Shown: positions 9,573 to 22,414, counted from the stretch's first letter. The stretch is 64,000 bases of DNA from Gonocerus acuteangulatus (GCA_946811695.1 OX328131.1:9067326-9131325); one strand, 5' to 3'. Numbers and translations: made by a program. Notes: generated from the letters alone by a model not told the origin.

Positions 9573-9996
9573 GCAAAACTGGGCACAATCCTCAGCTTTT
9601 CTTTAGCTTACGCTGCGTACTTCATAAATGTAGGTAACAAGTATCGGGACCAACCAACAAAACTAGGCACAATCCTCAGCTTTTCTTTAGCTTACGCTGC
9701 GTACTTCATAAATGTAGGTAACAAGTATCGGGACCAACCAACAAAACTAGGCACAATCCTCAGCTTTTCTTTAGCTTACGCTGCGTACTTCATAAATGTA
9801 GGTAACAAGAATCGGAACCAACCAACAAAACTAGGCACAATCCTCAGCTTTTCTTTAGCTTACGCTGCGTACTTCATAAATGTAGGTAACAAGAATCGGA
9901 ACCAACCAACAAAACTAGGCACAATCCTCAGCTTTTCTTTAGCTTACGCTGCGTACTTCATAAATGTAGGTAACAAGTATCGGGACCAACCACGCC
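9573..9996. repeat. 84-bp tandem repeat, five copies
   Basis: gcacaatcctcagcttttct starts at 9583 and 9667 and repeats to about 10000. Copies differ at 'agtatcggg' versus 'agaatcgga', with those variants in runs of adjacent copies, which suggests stepwise duplication. Confidence 0.95.
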
Positions 9997-10192
9997 AACC
10001 AACAAATATTTTAACGCATATTATTTATCTGAATAATATACGTTAAATAGTTTAAAATTGACGGTACAACATAATTGTGTACAGTTTATTCAAGCTCGGT
10101 TCCCGTCATACCATAAGTTATTCATCATTGATAAGTAATCAAAGTATAATGTTTCTTGACATTGGGGCGCTCCGGACCAGTGTCAACAAACA

Positions 10193-10300
10193 TGTAACCT
10201 ATAGATGACCCGTAATCTATAGATTACCAGTAACAGGAGTTTAACCAGTAGATGTTAAAATTCGTTGTCAATAATAAATGGACGTTAAAATTTATTTTTC
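10193..10300 (+). repeat. SINE-A 3' fragment
   Basis: It contains aacctatagatgacccgt and gtcaataataaatggacgtt with a short insertion between them. The tRNA head is missing. Confidence 0.7.
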
Positions 10301-10444
10301 CAAGATGTCATTTGGAAATACCCATTATATTAGCGAGCATTGGGAGAAAATGTGTTCTGACTGGGGATGCTGATGGGTGAGGAGGCTGTGCAAGGGTTCG
10401 GGATATTATTATCTTAAACTCTATGAGGTAGGTATACCGTAAAC

Positions 10445-11916
10445 TCTATGAGGGACAAAATTACAGTTTATTTCTAGTAATTCAAGGTCTGCCATCATAG
10501 TTGAAATTAACCGCAATTAAAAATAATACTATGAAATAGATACAGTACGGTAACAGCTGTTCTGTTATCGTCCTAGCAACCTAGGCGTGCATGCTCAAAC
10601 CAACTATAACTTTAAACCCCTCAAAAAATACTTAAAAATTCGAATATAAAAAAATCCTTTCTTAGCGAGTGTCTACATAATATAGGGAGTGCCCATGCAA
10701 AATTTCAAAATTTTCTGTCGAGTGGTTTGGGCTGGGCGATGATAGGTCAGTGAGTGAGTGAGTCAGTCAGTCAGTGAGTCAGTGAGTGGTATTTGACAAA
10801 AAGTCCGATTCGCAGGAACTGCGTCATCTTAGCGCGGTTACGTACATCTCGAAGAAATGGAATAGATTAGCATTACAAATCACAGGAAACTGACAGTAGC
10901 CAACTTACACAGAAACGGATAATTCTTAATCTGTATAAGTCAATACAATTATGTACTGAAAACGTACTTACTCTTTCTATAAAATAATATATAACGATAA
11001 CTTCAGTTAGAGGCTATGAGGAAGGTTATATACGTAGACAGGAAAATTCAAAACAAACTACGTCATCATGATTAGCCAAAGCCATCTTGATTACCACAGC
11101 CACTCCAAACTTATTATTATCAATACCTTTAACCGTTTCTTAGCTTATTTTACTACTATACTAATTTTACTGATAAATGCAACTCAAAATAAGAAACAAC
11201 ACATTAAAAAGTGAGATAAACAAAGAGAAAAACCCTTTCGAAACAACAAAACGAACACTTCTTAAGTTTTATGCGCTTATATCTCTGATTGACGTTGCCC
11301 CATCGAATATTGCTTCAGAACCTTTTTTGTAGAGAATTTAGTAAGCATTCGAATGATCACCTTCCACTTAGCACGATTTCCCAACCGTTATCGAGATATT
11401 TACGAAAAATATATGAAGATCCGAAAACTTTTCATGTCTATTAATAAAATAATTTTTTTCGCATACTTCCTTAACTCCAAATATAACCAAAATTTAAACA
11501 TCTTAGTTGGGAGTAATTTCAAAGTTGTAGAAAATATTTCAATTGTATCCCGCGATTCTAAGTACTCATAAAAATATAATGACTTACAAAAACATTGATT
11601 TCACTTTTCTCAGGAACGGTTGCAGATATCGCCTTATAAATAGTTTCATTCGTTTTCTTCCGTTAAGAAACCTATAAAACAAGTACCTGCAAGCATATGA
11701 ACTCAAAAACGTACGCGTTACGATTTTTTTTTTTTTTTTTTGCACGAATTTCGCCCCAAACACTATCTTCTAGTGGGCGGATTCTGCTGGTTAACGAACT
11801 TGACCTTTCAAATTAGACGACAGATTTTGTACCAAATTTCGTCAAAAGCGGACCATTTTTGAGCTTGCTAGAGCGCGAACAGACAAGCATATATATAAAT
11901 ATATACATATATATAA

Positions 11917-11967
<51 letters not shown>

Positions 11968-12107
11968 AATTTGGGCCACCTATATTTTCGTAATCTATAG
12001 GGTCTGAATCATGAAAGTTTCAAGTCGGCACTTCCGGATTGCGTCGTGAGGTCAACCTCATAAGCGGGTTCTCCCTATGGAGATAGGGAGGAACCGCGCT
12101 AATATAT
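10445..12107 (+). repeat. Family 2 composite repeat, copy 1
   Basis: The first part (10455-10800) ends in a (GAGT)n-type stretch. The second part starts at cttagcgcggtt (about 10831) and ends ggaaccgcgctaa (about 12104), a short inverted pair TTAGCGCGGTTCC/GGAACCGCGCTAA. Near the 3' side are the phrases accaaatttcgtcaaaa(g/t)cgg and (TA)n at 11885-11966. Such phrases are common near the 3' ends of insect repeats, but I cannot assign a class. A related AT-rich stretch without a gene follows to 12640. Confidence 0.75.
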
Positions 12108-12652
12108 AGTAGATACACATATTTACCACGTCATTCTCGTAATCCCTAGTTCGCAATGGTCGACACTTCTTGCCGACAATTCCGATTTACATCATCGTGT
12201 CGACGTCGTAAGCAGATTTCCTCTGTATAGATGAAACGTACTAAAAGTGAAGTCGACAAACCACGTGGCTGAAGGGAACCAATTCCCTGGAAGATATCAT
12301 TTCAAAAGGCCCCAACTCTGAATAATGGAGTTATTTCAAGTTGGTGTTTACTTTGTTCCTTGTTTTCCTGTTGGTGTTTTATTCAATAGAGTTCGGAGGA
12401 AATGTGGTAGTTTCCGATCACTATTGTCAACGGTTTATATTCTACAGAATATTGTGTTTCTCGTTGTCTATTTTCACTTTCCTTTGATATACAACAATAT
12501 TCGCTGAACATTACCAGTACACGTGGGGTAGTAGGGACTTTATTTAGGAATGAATGAATCAACAAGGGCATTTATTTACAAATTAAAAATATTTATTTAA
12601 TTCAAAAAGCGAGCTTAATGTTTCATAAAAATATTGGAATAATAACACAGGG

Positions 12653-12843
12653 CCAACGGCCATAGCCACGTTGAATACACCGGTTCCCGAAGTTAAGCAA
12701 CGTCGGACGTGGTCAGTCAGTACCTAAATGGGTGACCGATCACGTGCTGTTGGGATTATGAAAGGGTGGCAATCTGTAGATAGACCGGCGCTAATGGCCA
12801 AGTTGTAGATACGCCAAAAAAAAAAAAAAATAAAAAAGAATAC
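12653..12843 (+). mobile_element. 5S rRNA-derived SINE with 9-bp target duplication
   Basis: The head matches animal 5S rRNA from ccaacggccatagccacgtt to gtgctgttggg but lacks about 10 nt of the loop after CCGGTTC and has further small changes. It is therefore not a working 5S gene. It continues into aaagggtggcaatctgtaga, the middle module shared with SINE-A, then a tail ending gtagatacgcc and poly(A). AACACAGGG flanks it (12644-12652 and 12844-12852). Confidence 0.92.
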
Positions 12844-12867
12844 AACACAGGGACACAAAAAAAGATT

Positions 12868-13383
12868 GGTATTTTCCAAAGACACTATACGTATATACTT
12901 ATGTATTTCGACACGGTGAATCAGAATCCGGAGTCCGTTTCACTCCAGAACGTCAGGTATAAGGGCATTTGAAGGTCAAATTTCGTATGAAGTCGTTAAA
13001 GAAGAAATAACTAGAGCTTCCATGGTTTTGAGGTTCGCTGAATTAGAATCCGAGGTCTGTTTTACCTCGGATAAAGTCATTTCAAGGAAAAATATCTCTA
13101 TTTTGAAAAAAAATAATTTTGACTGCAGATTAATTTCTCGCAAAATAAACTTTGTCCTTATCCTCAAAATGACCTTGATTTTTTGTCGATGGGGTAAAAC
13201 AGACCTCGGATTCGAATTCATCGACCCTCAACTCGCTCTACTTATTTCTTGTTTAACGACTTCGTTAATGTGACCTTCAAATGTTCTTAAACCTGACGTG
13301 CTGGAGTGAAACGGACTAAGGAGTCGGATTCAGCGTGTCGAAATACATAAGAATACATATATGGTGTCTTTGGAAAATACCAC
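12868..13383. mobile_element. Foldback element with long inverted arms (family 5)
   Basis: Left end 'ggtattttccaaagacac' mirrors right end 'gtgtctttggaaaatacc'. The arms continue through gtatttcgacac / gtgtcgaaatac and into the 'agtccgtttcact' region, about 150-200 bp per arm. It is non-coding. A partial copy lies at 1740-1962. Confidence 0.87.
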
Positions 13384-13385
13384 TT

Positions 13386-13517
13386 TTAGCACTTTCCTCC
13401 GAAGGAAAGTAGCTATTGAGGTTGGACTCATGACGGAATTTTTGAATAATTTCTTCAAATCTTTATCGATCCTACCTAGTAGACACCGAAAATGACCCCC
13501 GTTAAAATTGATATATA

Positions 13518-13585
<68 letters not shown>

Positions 13586-14502
13586 TATATATATATGTGT
13601 CTGTTAACACGATAGCGGCCAGGGTTTTTTTTTTCGTCACGAAACTTGGTATATAGCATTCAATTAGCAAACGATTGAACGAGTTCGTTAACCACCAAAG
13701 TCGGTCCACCGGAAGGGGGGGGTTTACCCCGAACCCAAAACACTTATTTGACTATGTCAGCCGTAATATTTGTTATATTTCAACGAAACTTGGTATTCGT
13801 AGTGGTAATATAGAGAGAAAAGTGAGATATAAAAATGAACTAAATCGGTTCATTAGAAAGGGGGGTTTACTCCGGACCCACAATACCAATTCGCCACTAC
13901 CAGCCGTGATTTTTGGTATATTTCGACGAAACTCGGTATTCGTAGTGGTAATCTACAGGTAAATATGTGTTGTAAAAATAAACTAAATCGGTTCATTAGA
14001 AGGGGGGTTTACTCCGGACCCAAATTCCTAATATACTCATACCGGTCGTAATTTCAGCTGTATTGTAACGAAACGCGGTATACGTCGTGGGTAACTCATG
14101 AGAAAGAAGTGTTGTAAAAATGAGCTGAATCGGTCAATCGGAAAGCGGGGGTTTAATTTGTAATATATTTGAATAGAAAAGCCGGCAGACGTAGGTTCAC
14201 AAAGCCGCCGCAAGGAGCGCTTTCTACCACTAGAGTGACTGTATCCTGTTCCTGCGTTAGATCAAAATACGATAATATGAGGATTTTTGTATTTATTACG
14301 TAGTGTAGTAGGTACCATGTGTAAACATAACTCTGGATGCAAATTAATAATTGATCAGTTACTCATTACAAAATGAGAACTATTCACGTTTTTATTTTAT
14401 TTATGTAGGATATTTTAAGCAAATTGTTCTGGAAAGCAGTCTACACTACCCAAATTCTGAGGAAAGTGCTTAGTTATGCAGCTCCTGCGTGACGGACTTT
14501 TT
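13386..14502 (+). repeat. Family 1 repeat, copy C (uninterrupted, about 1.1 kb)
   Basis: This is the cleanest copy. It has the 5' hairpin tttcctccgaaggaaa, (TA)n at about 13507-13597, and two to three diverged subrepeats of about 145 bp each carrying 'aaatcggttcattag', a G run and 'tttactccggaccca'. The terminal phrase is gcagctcctgcgtgacgg. No ORF is credible. Confidence 0.9.
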
Positions 14503-14756
14503 TATTTTGCGTGCCTGTGTAATTATTTGATAGCACTTTTTTCCAGTGAAATTGGGAAGCATCTGCAGAACTTGAATGGAGAAGATGGATATTTTTAATC
14601 ACTTCCGTAACAGGCCACGGGAGCCCAAAGGGTAAGATAGTGTAGGGGTATCAGATTCTTGACCATACGGCACACCAGGGAGATATTGTGGTCAGTACTA
14701 TGCTCCGGCCGCCTGATTATTTCCTTTGCGAATACCCATTACATTAATTAAAGGCT

Positions 14757-14912
14757 ATATAAAATAATATAATATATTTCCATTGATACTAAGCACTATT
14801 TGTAGGTGAACCCTACGTCTAAACCATTACATAACCACACACACACACTTCCAACACCAATAACCATGCTGATTTCCTAGAATAGCTAAGTTCAGAGGAT
14901 ACTGTTCTTTGT

Positions 14913-14964
<52 letters not shown>

Positions 14965-15196
14965 CTTTTTTTTTTTTACGGTGCATCTACTTCTAGGTCA
15001 TTAGCGCAGAATCCGTTACGTCCAGGGTGTAGCGAGGAATTTTCCCAGCGAGCCTTGAGATGAGAAAATTCCTGCCGGAGGTGGGAATCGAACCCACCAT
15101 CTCCCGCTTATGAATCCAGCGCGCTAGCCACTAGACTACGGGAGACCCCTGTTCTTTGTGTTATCGCCATTGAAGCGAGACACAATAAATAAATAA
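14757..15196. mobile_element. Insertion of unknown class within SINE-B
   Basis: It lies between 13-bp direct repeats. Without the SINE-C nested in it, it is about 180 bp and contains (CA)n and AT-rich sequence. No inverted ends or coding sequence are seen. The class is not recognised. Confidence 0.6.
14914..15148 (-). mobile_element. SINE-C (tRNA with CAT anticodon loop) with 12-bp target duplication
   Basis: On the minus strand the head is ggtctcccgtagtctagtgg, with the anticodon loop ttcataa and box B gggttcgattcccac. A body follows and the tail ctagaagtagatgcaccgta leads to a poly(A) of over 60 nt (poly T on plus). CTGTTCTTTGTG flanks it at 14902-14913 and 15149-15160. The long, nearly pure A-tail suggests recent insertion. 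Confidence 0.93.
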
Positions 15197-15357
15197 TTAA
15201 TTAAAGGCTGAGTGGGCCTAGGGACGGTCTGGGACCCTGAATCCAACCCTCCAAGGACGACATTAGAAGATAAAATATTTAATGCGCGCCCAAGTTCCTG
15301 GTCCTTCAGTAAATTATACGAGCGGTCTATTACCTTAGCTAACCGCGTCCCCTGCGC

Positions 15358-17190
15358 GGGAATTTCCATAATTTACTATACTGAGTAAATTATGGACACC
15401 CGTCATCCCTCGGAATTCAGATGATTTGATTGGCTGTACGGAATCCAACTGCTTTGGAAATGTATGAATAGGGTTTAAGGACGAAGAACGTCTAAGGTTT
15501 TCATCGTCCTGTGAAGTGTTCTTCAATGAAAATTATTTTTGTACGATAAAGATATTATAAGAGTGAATTACACTACGTATATTGGAGGGAATACTGTTAA
15601 ATTGTTATTTTATATCATTTTCAAAAAGTTTTACTAATATGGCTAATATATATGTTTAACATAGATACTGCTATTATAATAATTATGGTGATATGAGCTT
15701 GGTCCGTTACGGCATATTATTTAAATCTATATGTAATCAATGCATCTGAGTCCAAGCTATAGAATATATACAAAAATTATTTGTTTCTTTTATTTTATTC
15801 TTTTTTTATTTTATTTCGTTATTTTTATTATTATTATTTTTTTTATTTATTCTTTTCCGGCTATATTTCTGTATATAATATTGATTTTTGGAGAAACTTT
15901 AGTACTTTGGCCACCATGGAGGGGTTGTCTGCAAGTGCTTCTGAGATATCTTTTGGAATTTCATTCTTTTCTAAGGAGTCTTCGTATAACCTGCAAGACT
16001 CGAAGATATAGCTTTGGAAAGATCACCCAATCAGAGGTCTGGAAATGTCTTCTGCGATCAGGTATTAAAAAAACCCCGAACTCAAAGCTAACCTTTTCTT
16101 CGCTGAAGAAACCCTGAGGAAACCGGCGGAATGTATGGCGAAAGTTCGGGCATCAGCACATCAACAAGGCTAGATGTCTTAAACCTTAAAACATTAGGTA
16201 ACATGGACCTTGAGTTCGGTACTTTTCTATTTTTTTTTTTTTACCATGTCTCTTCTATAGAATAGTCATTGCAGAGTCTTTTAGATTTCATAGTTTATGA
16301 AATGAGGACATTTCTCGTCAGAATTTCCTATCGAGTCATTAGCAGGTTTCCCTCTCCCTGTAGGGAATGAAACATGGAATATACACAGCTACATATATTA
16401 CAGTTGAGGTTATTCCTACATCGACTCCTAATATAGCCACGACAAATATAACTCCCAAGAAGAACCTTTAATTTAGCCATTAAAGACTGTTTGTTTGATG
16501 TTCCCCACAAAGCTGAGTCCTTTGGCGAAAATAGAAAGCACTCCAGGTTTATATTCAATCTCTTATTTTATATTATTAGATATGGTTTATTTTATGTTTT
16601 TTACAATATAATTTAACCAATTTACTCATTCATTTTCATACATAATATTTATTGCATACTCCCACAATAAATTGTTCCTTTTATACCAATATCTCGCCAA
16701 TGCTAGTAATCTATAGAAATGAAAGCATGGATTTAATTTTAAAAGTAACCAGTACCAAACCAAGAAATCCTAAAACATACTCACAATTCTTTGAAGCATA
16801 AATACGAAGAAAAATATTATAAATTGGATAAATATATTTAAGGGAGTGATTTTAAAATGTGTCGAACCTGAGAGAATATTTTCTTGGAAGGGCCCTCGCG
16901 GAGGAATAAATTTTATATTTTGGAGGAAATGGATTTGGCAAATCAAGCGGGATAAACGTGCAAAGCTATTTGGAAACAGATTTTACTTCTCCTTTGATTG
17001 AATACTTCCCACCAATCACATTCAATCCACCCGTCAATTCTCCAGCCCATAATTTATCATTTCAACAGAACCTTCTAAATTTAGATTAACTATCAAAATT
17101 CAAAAGAAATTGGCAACAAATTAAATATTCTAAACCCTTATAAAGTGTAACTCTGTCCACTTTTTTTTTTTTTTTTTTTTTTTTATACAC
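15358..17190. other. About 1.8 kb with no recognisable gene
   Basis: AT-rich sequence. ORFs of up to 125 codons near 15740-16117 are dominated by Phe/Ile/Leu from T-rich DNA and show no domain. A poly(T) run lies at about 17161-17184, just before family 2 copy 2. Confidence 0.5.
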
Positions 17191-18423
17191 AACTAGCTGA
17201 CTACCCGTGCTTCACCACGGCAAATCAGTAGTTTTTATATTGTGTTAAATAAGATATCAAAATTAACGCTACTACATAATTTTGTACAGCTTATTATTGC
17301 ACGGACTTTAAAGTTACCCAGGAAACACCATGTGGAGGTAACCGTCCTTGTTTCCGTTGGGGAATTTAAAAAAATAAAATACAAAAACCACTTAAAAAGT
17401 TAGGTAAACAGAGACAAATACACTTTGAAAAGAATAAAACTAACAACTTTGAAGTTTTAAGCACTTATCTCTTCGATTGACATCCCCCACCGAACATTAC
17501 AACAGAATCTTTTTTGTACAGTATTTAGTAACCTTTCGAATAGACGCCTCCCACTTGCTACGATTTCCCTACCGTTTTCGAGACATATTAGAAAATATAC
17601 TGAAATCCGAAAACTTTGTATCACCATTAATACAATTTTTTCCTCATAAAGTACTTCTTATCTCCAAACGATACCAAAGTTTAAATATCTTAGATTAGAT
17701 GAATGTCAAATACCTGGTACAAGTTTCAAGTGAACCAACCATCGTTTCTGAATACCCTAACAGAAATTTGTTTGGAAAACTATTTCTAGCTTTTTTTCTC
17801 AAAAACGGTTACATAAATCTCTTTAAAATTGGTTTCTTTCCTTTCATTCGTCGTACCTGCAAGCATATGGACTCGGAAATGTAAGCGTTCCGATTTTTTC
17901 GCGCAAATGTTGCTCCAAAAATCATGTTCCAGTAAACAGATTCAGCTGGTTAATGAACTTGATCTTTCAAATGATAAGAAAAATTTTTGTACCAAATCTC
18001 ATCAAAATCGGACCATTTTTAAGCCAATGAGGAACTTTATGCAAAATTTCAAATTTTTGTGTCAAGTGGTTCGGGCTATTATTACCTCGGATGGGCCATC
18101 ACCCGGGCGTAAACTCCTGGACGAGCAAAATCACAGTTTATTTCTAGTAATTCAAGGCCTGCCATTATAGTGGAAATTAACCTCAATTAGAAATAATACT
18201 ATGAAATAGATAATGTACGGTAACAGCTGTTCTTTATCGTCCTAGCAACGCTTGCTGCCTAGGCTTGCCTGCTCTAACCAACTAAAACTTTAATCCCCTC
18301 TAAAAATACTTAAAAATTCGAATATCAAAAAATCCTTTCTTAGCGAACGTCTACGTTCTATAGGGAGTGTCCATGCAAAATTTCAAATTTTTCTGTTGAG
18401 TGGTTTGGGCTGGGGGTTGATAG

Positions 18424-18478
18424 ATGAGTGAGTGAGTGAGTGAGTGAGTGAGTGAGTGAGTGAGTGAGTGAGTGAGTG
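18424..18478. repeat. (GAGT)n microsatellite
   Basis: About 13 uninterrupted GAGT units. The matching place in copy 1 (about 10745-10790) has shorter, imperfect gagt/cagt units. Confidence 0.95.
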
Positions 18479-18490
18479 GTATTTGACAAA

Positions 18491-18937
18491 TATATAGTAG
18501 ATGTTGGGCAAAGATAAAACTAAAATTAAAACTACATTCACTTTTTAGAATAAACTAAATCTAAACTAAAAATTGCAACCTAAAAAAAACTATAACTAAA
18601 ATTAAATTAACTAATGGATATTAGTTAAACTAAAACTAAATCATTGGGAATTGATTAAAAAACTAAATTAGAGCTTTATTTTAGTTTGGATTTACAAAAA
18701 TAACGTGAATCATATGTTTTTTCGATAATAAAGTAAATTATTAAAACTATTAGAACTTGTTTTCATTTTGTTTTTGTTGTACTTGTAAGTTGTAACCTCA
18801 TTTTTTCCCCATTATAGTTCATAAATAAACACACTTTATTTAAACAAAAATACATACATACCTATTTCTTTACCCTTGTTTTGAATCAAAGTATGCAATA
18901 AACTAATTAGTGAATTCAAAAGCAAAACTAAACTAAA
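18491..18937. mobile_element. AT-rich insertion interrupting family 2
   Basis: Copy 1 reads 'tttgacaaaaagtccga' continuously, whereas here the sequence departs after tttgacaaa and resumes at aagtccgactcgcagg. The insert begins close to gttgggcaaagataaaac, like a hAT end, and is rich in 'aaactaaa'. A related stretch with cccaacactg is at 22580-22800. Clean inverted ends were not found. Confidence 0.55.
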
Positions 18938-19619
18938 AAAGTCCGACTCGCAGGAACTGCGTCATCTTAGCGCGGTTCCATTCATATCCCTAGTGTTATT
19001 TTGTAGACTTAGAATAGAAACAGTTATTACTTTGTTTGGATCATTCCTAATGTAAACAAATATGAAAAAAAACAACAAGATTTTCGGCTAGGGATGAAAC
19101 TATCCTAAGCAGAAATTACTCTTTCTGCCGTCCCAAGTTTCGGTCTACGAAGACTCTTCTACGAATATATTTCTAATTTACTTAACTTGCAGTGCTAACA
19201 TATCCATTTTACTTTTAAATGCAATTAAACAAAATAAAATTGTACATGAAAATGAGAAAGTAGTGTTATTTTTTATTGAACTACGGCCACATTCAACAAC
19301 AAAATATAATTATATTTCTACTATAGAATTTGGCTGCATGACTTCCTACAGGTAAAGGTAACTGTCAGCTGTCCTAGAATGCTTGATGAGAACAATGAAT
19401 CTTGATTTATGAAGTGCAATAAAAGCCTACCTGAACCGGCAGACTACCTCGACCCGGACTGACCCTACACGGCGAATATTTACGTTTTCAGTTCTGTTAC
19501 AGGTTCAAAGAATTTGTATTTATTCCCCTGTTTTATTGAGAAATACATCCTCCTCCTAGAAGCAATAACGAAATAACAAGAAATAAAAACAGACAAAAAG
19601 AACCGTATAAATAAACGAA

Positions 19620-22075
19620 ATCAATTATCGTTTATCAAACTTCTAAGTTTTATGTACTTATTTCTCCGTTTGACATCGCCTAATCAAAACTTTCTTCAGA
19701 ACCTGTTTTCTAAAGCATTTAGTAAGCTTTCGAATGGTAACCATCCGTTTACCAAGATTCTCAACCGTTTTCGAGATATTAAGGAAAGTATATGACGTTT
19801 CCAAAGCTTTTCATCTCTATTAATAAATTATTTTAATTTAACCCTTCCTTAACTCCAAACGTAAGTAAATTTTCAGCATACTAGTTTTGATGAAATTAGA
19901 ACATGCAGAAAATGTTTCAACTGAATCCCATAATTCGAAGTACCAAAATCAAAGACAAAAAAAAAGTTCGAATAAACAAAATCAATTACTTAAAAGTTTT
20001 AAGCACTTATTTCTCCGATTGACATCGCTTATTCAAAACTTTCTTTAGAACCTTTCTTGTAGACCATTTAGTAAGCTTTCGAATGGTAACCTTTCGCTTC
20101 CCAAGATTTTCAACCGTTTTCGAGACATTAAGAAATTATACGAAGTTCCCAAAACTTTTTATTATTTCTGACAACAGAAAATTGGTCTCATTTTACCTGT
20201 CCTGTTTTACACACATATACATTTTCCTTACAAATACAACATAAGAAATTACAAAAATAAAAAGCAATAAAAAACCAAGGGAAAGAGACAAAAATTACAA
20301 AAAGAACGACAAAAACCCGTTCATAAGAACAAAACAGACGTATTTGAAGTTTTAAGCACTTATTTCTCCGATTGACATAACCTAATCAAAAATAGTTTTA
20401 GAATCATTTTTGTAGAGAATTTAGTAAGCTTTCAAATAGTTTCAATCCACTTACCACGATTTCCCAACCGTGTTCGAGATATTAATGAAAGTATACGAAG
20501 TTTCCAAAACTTTTCATGTCTGTTCATAAAATATTTTATTCTAACCCTTCCTTAACTCCAAACGTAACATAACTTTCAACATATTAGTTTTAATGAAAGT
20601 AGAACATGCAGATAATGTTTCAACTGAATCCCATAATTCGAAGTACCAAAATCAAAGACAAAAAAAAAGTTCGAATAAACAAAATCAATTACTTAAAAGT
20701 TTTAAGCACTTATTTCTCCGATTGACATCGCTTATTCAAAACTTTCTTTAGAACCTTTCTTGTAGACCATTTAGTAAGCTTTCGAATGGTAACCTTTCGC
20801 TTCCCAAGATTTTCAACCGTTTTCGAGATATTAAGAAATTATACGAAGTTCCCAAAACTTTTTATTATTTCTGACAACAGAAAATTGGTCTCATTTTACC
20901 TGTCCTGTTTTACACACATATACATTTTCCTTACAAATACAACATAAGAAATTACAAAAATAAAAAGCAATAAAAAACCAAGGGAAAGAGACAAAAATTA
21001 CAAAAAGAACGACAAAAACCCGTTCATAAGAACAAAACAGACGTATTTGAAGTTTTAAGCACTTATTTCTCCGATTGACATAACCTAATCAAAAATAGTT
21101 TTAGAATCATTTTTGTAGAAAATTTAGTAAGCTTTCAAATAGTTTAAATCCACTTACCACGATTTCCCAACCGTGTTCGAGATATTAATGAAAGTATACG
21201 AAGTTTCCAAAACATTTCATGTCTGTTCATAAAATATTTTATTCTAACCCTTCCTTAACTCCAAACGTAACATAACTTTCAACATATTAGTTTTAATGAA
21301 AGTAGAACATGCAGATAATGTTTCAACTGAATCCCGTTATTCTAAGTACCAAAATCAAAGACAAAAAGAACAGTTCGAATGAGCGAAATCAATTACTTAA
21401 AAGTTTTAAGCACGTATTTCTCCGATTGACATCGCTTATTCAAAACTTTCTTTAGAACCTTTCTTGTAGACCATTTAGTAAGCTTTCGAATGGTAACCTT
21501 TCGCTTCCCAAGATTTTCAACCGTTTTCGAGATATTAAGAAATTATACGAAGTTCCCAAAACTTTTTATTATTTCTGACAACAGAAAATTGGTCTCATTT
21601 TACCTGTCCTGTTTTACACACATATACATTTTCCTTACAAATACAACATAAGAAATTACAAAAATAAAAAGCAATAAAAAACCAAGGGAAAGAGACAAAA
21701 ATTACAAAAAGAACGACAAAAACCCGTTCATAAGAACAAAACAGACGTATTTGAAGTTTTAAGCACTTATTTCTCCGATTGACATAACCTAATCAAAAAT
21801 AGTTTTAGAATCATTTTTGTAGAAAATTTAGTAAGCTTTCAAATAGTTTAAATCCACTTACCACGATTTCCCAACCGTGTTCGAGATATTAATGAAAGTA
21901 TACGAAGTTTCCAAAACATTTCATGTCTGTTCATAAAATATTTTATTCTAACCCTTCCTTAACTCCAAACGTAACATAACTTTCAACATATTAGTTTTAA
22001 TGAAAGTAGAACATGCAGATATTGTTTCAACTGAATCCCGTTATTCTAAGTACCCAAACCAAAAACGGTATTCAA
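19620..22075. repeat. 703-bp tandem triplication within family 2
   Basis: The junction phrase aagtaccaaaatcaaagaca starts near 19938, 20641 and 21344, each 703 bp apart, and the whole unit in between is nearly identical. Each unit is itself two diverged half-units starting 'tttctccgattgacat', so it is a two-level repeat. The first unit is older and more diverged at its 5' side. Confidence 0.93.
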
Positions 22076-22359
22076 AAACTATTTTTCCAATTTTCTCGAC
22101 AACGGTTAAAGCTATCGCCTTGAAAATGGTTTCATTCGTTTTTCTAGCCCAAGAAGCCTATAAAACGAGTACTTACAAGCTTATGAACTCAAAAACGTAA
22201 GCGTTACGATTTTTTCTGCGCGAATTTCGCCCCAAACGCCATCTTCCAGTGGGCGGATTTTGCTGGTTAACGAACTTGACCTTTCAAATTGGACGACAGA
22301 TTTTTGTACCAAATTTCATCAAAATTGGACCATTCGTCTTCTATTTAGAGAGCGAACAG

Positions 22360-22414
<55 letters not shown>

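Larger units (their letters stand above)
14635..15357 (-). mobile_element. SINE-B copy, minus strand, split by a nested insertion
   Basis: SINE-B body is seen at 14635-14756 (gtcagtactatgctccggcc) and resumes at 15197 (ggcctagggacggtc), with a degenerate tRNA-like head near 15290-15357. The two halves are separated by an insertion flanked by the 13-bp duplication ttaattaaaggct (14744-14756 and 15197-15209). Confidence 0.85.

Noticed and set aside
12651..12760. Genuine 5S rRNA gene
   Set aside because: An internal loop segment is missing, the sequence continues into a SINE middle and poly(A), and a 9-bp duplication flanks it.
15058..15148. Functional tRNA-Met (CAT) gene on the minus strand
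   Set aside because: It is followed by a SINE body and long A-tail, flanked by a target duplication, and a second copy has a different anticodon loop.
15740..16117. 125-codon membrane-like ORF
   Set aside because: Its hydrophobic start is a translation of T-rich DNA; no signal, splice or domain evidence supports a gene.
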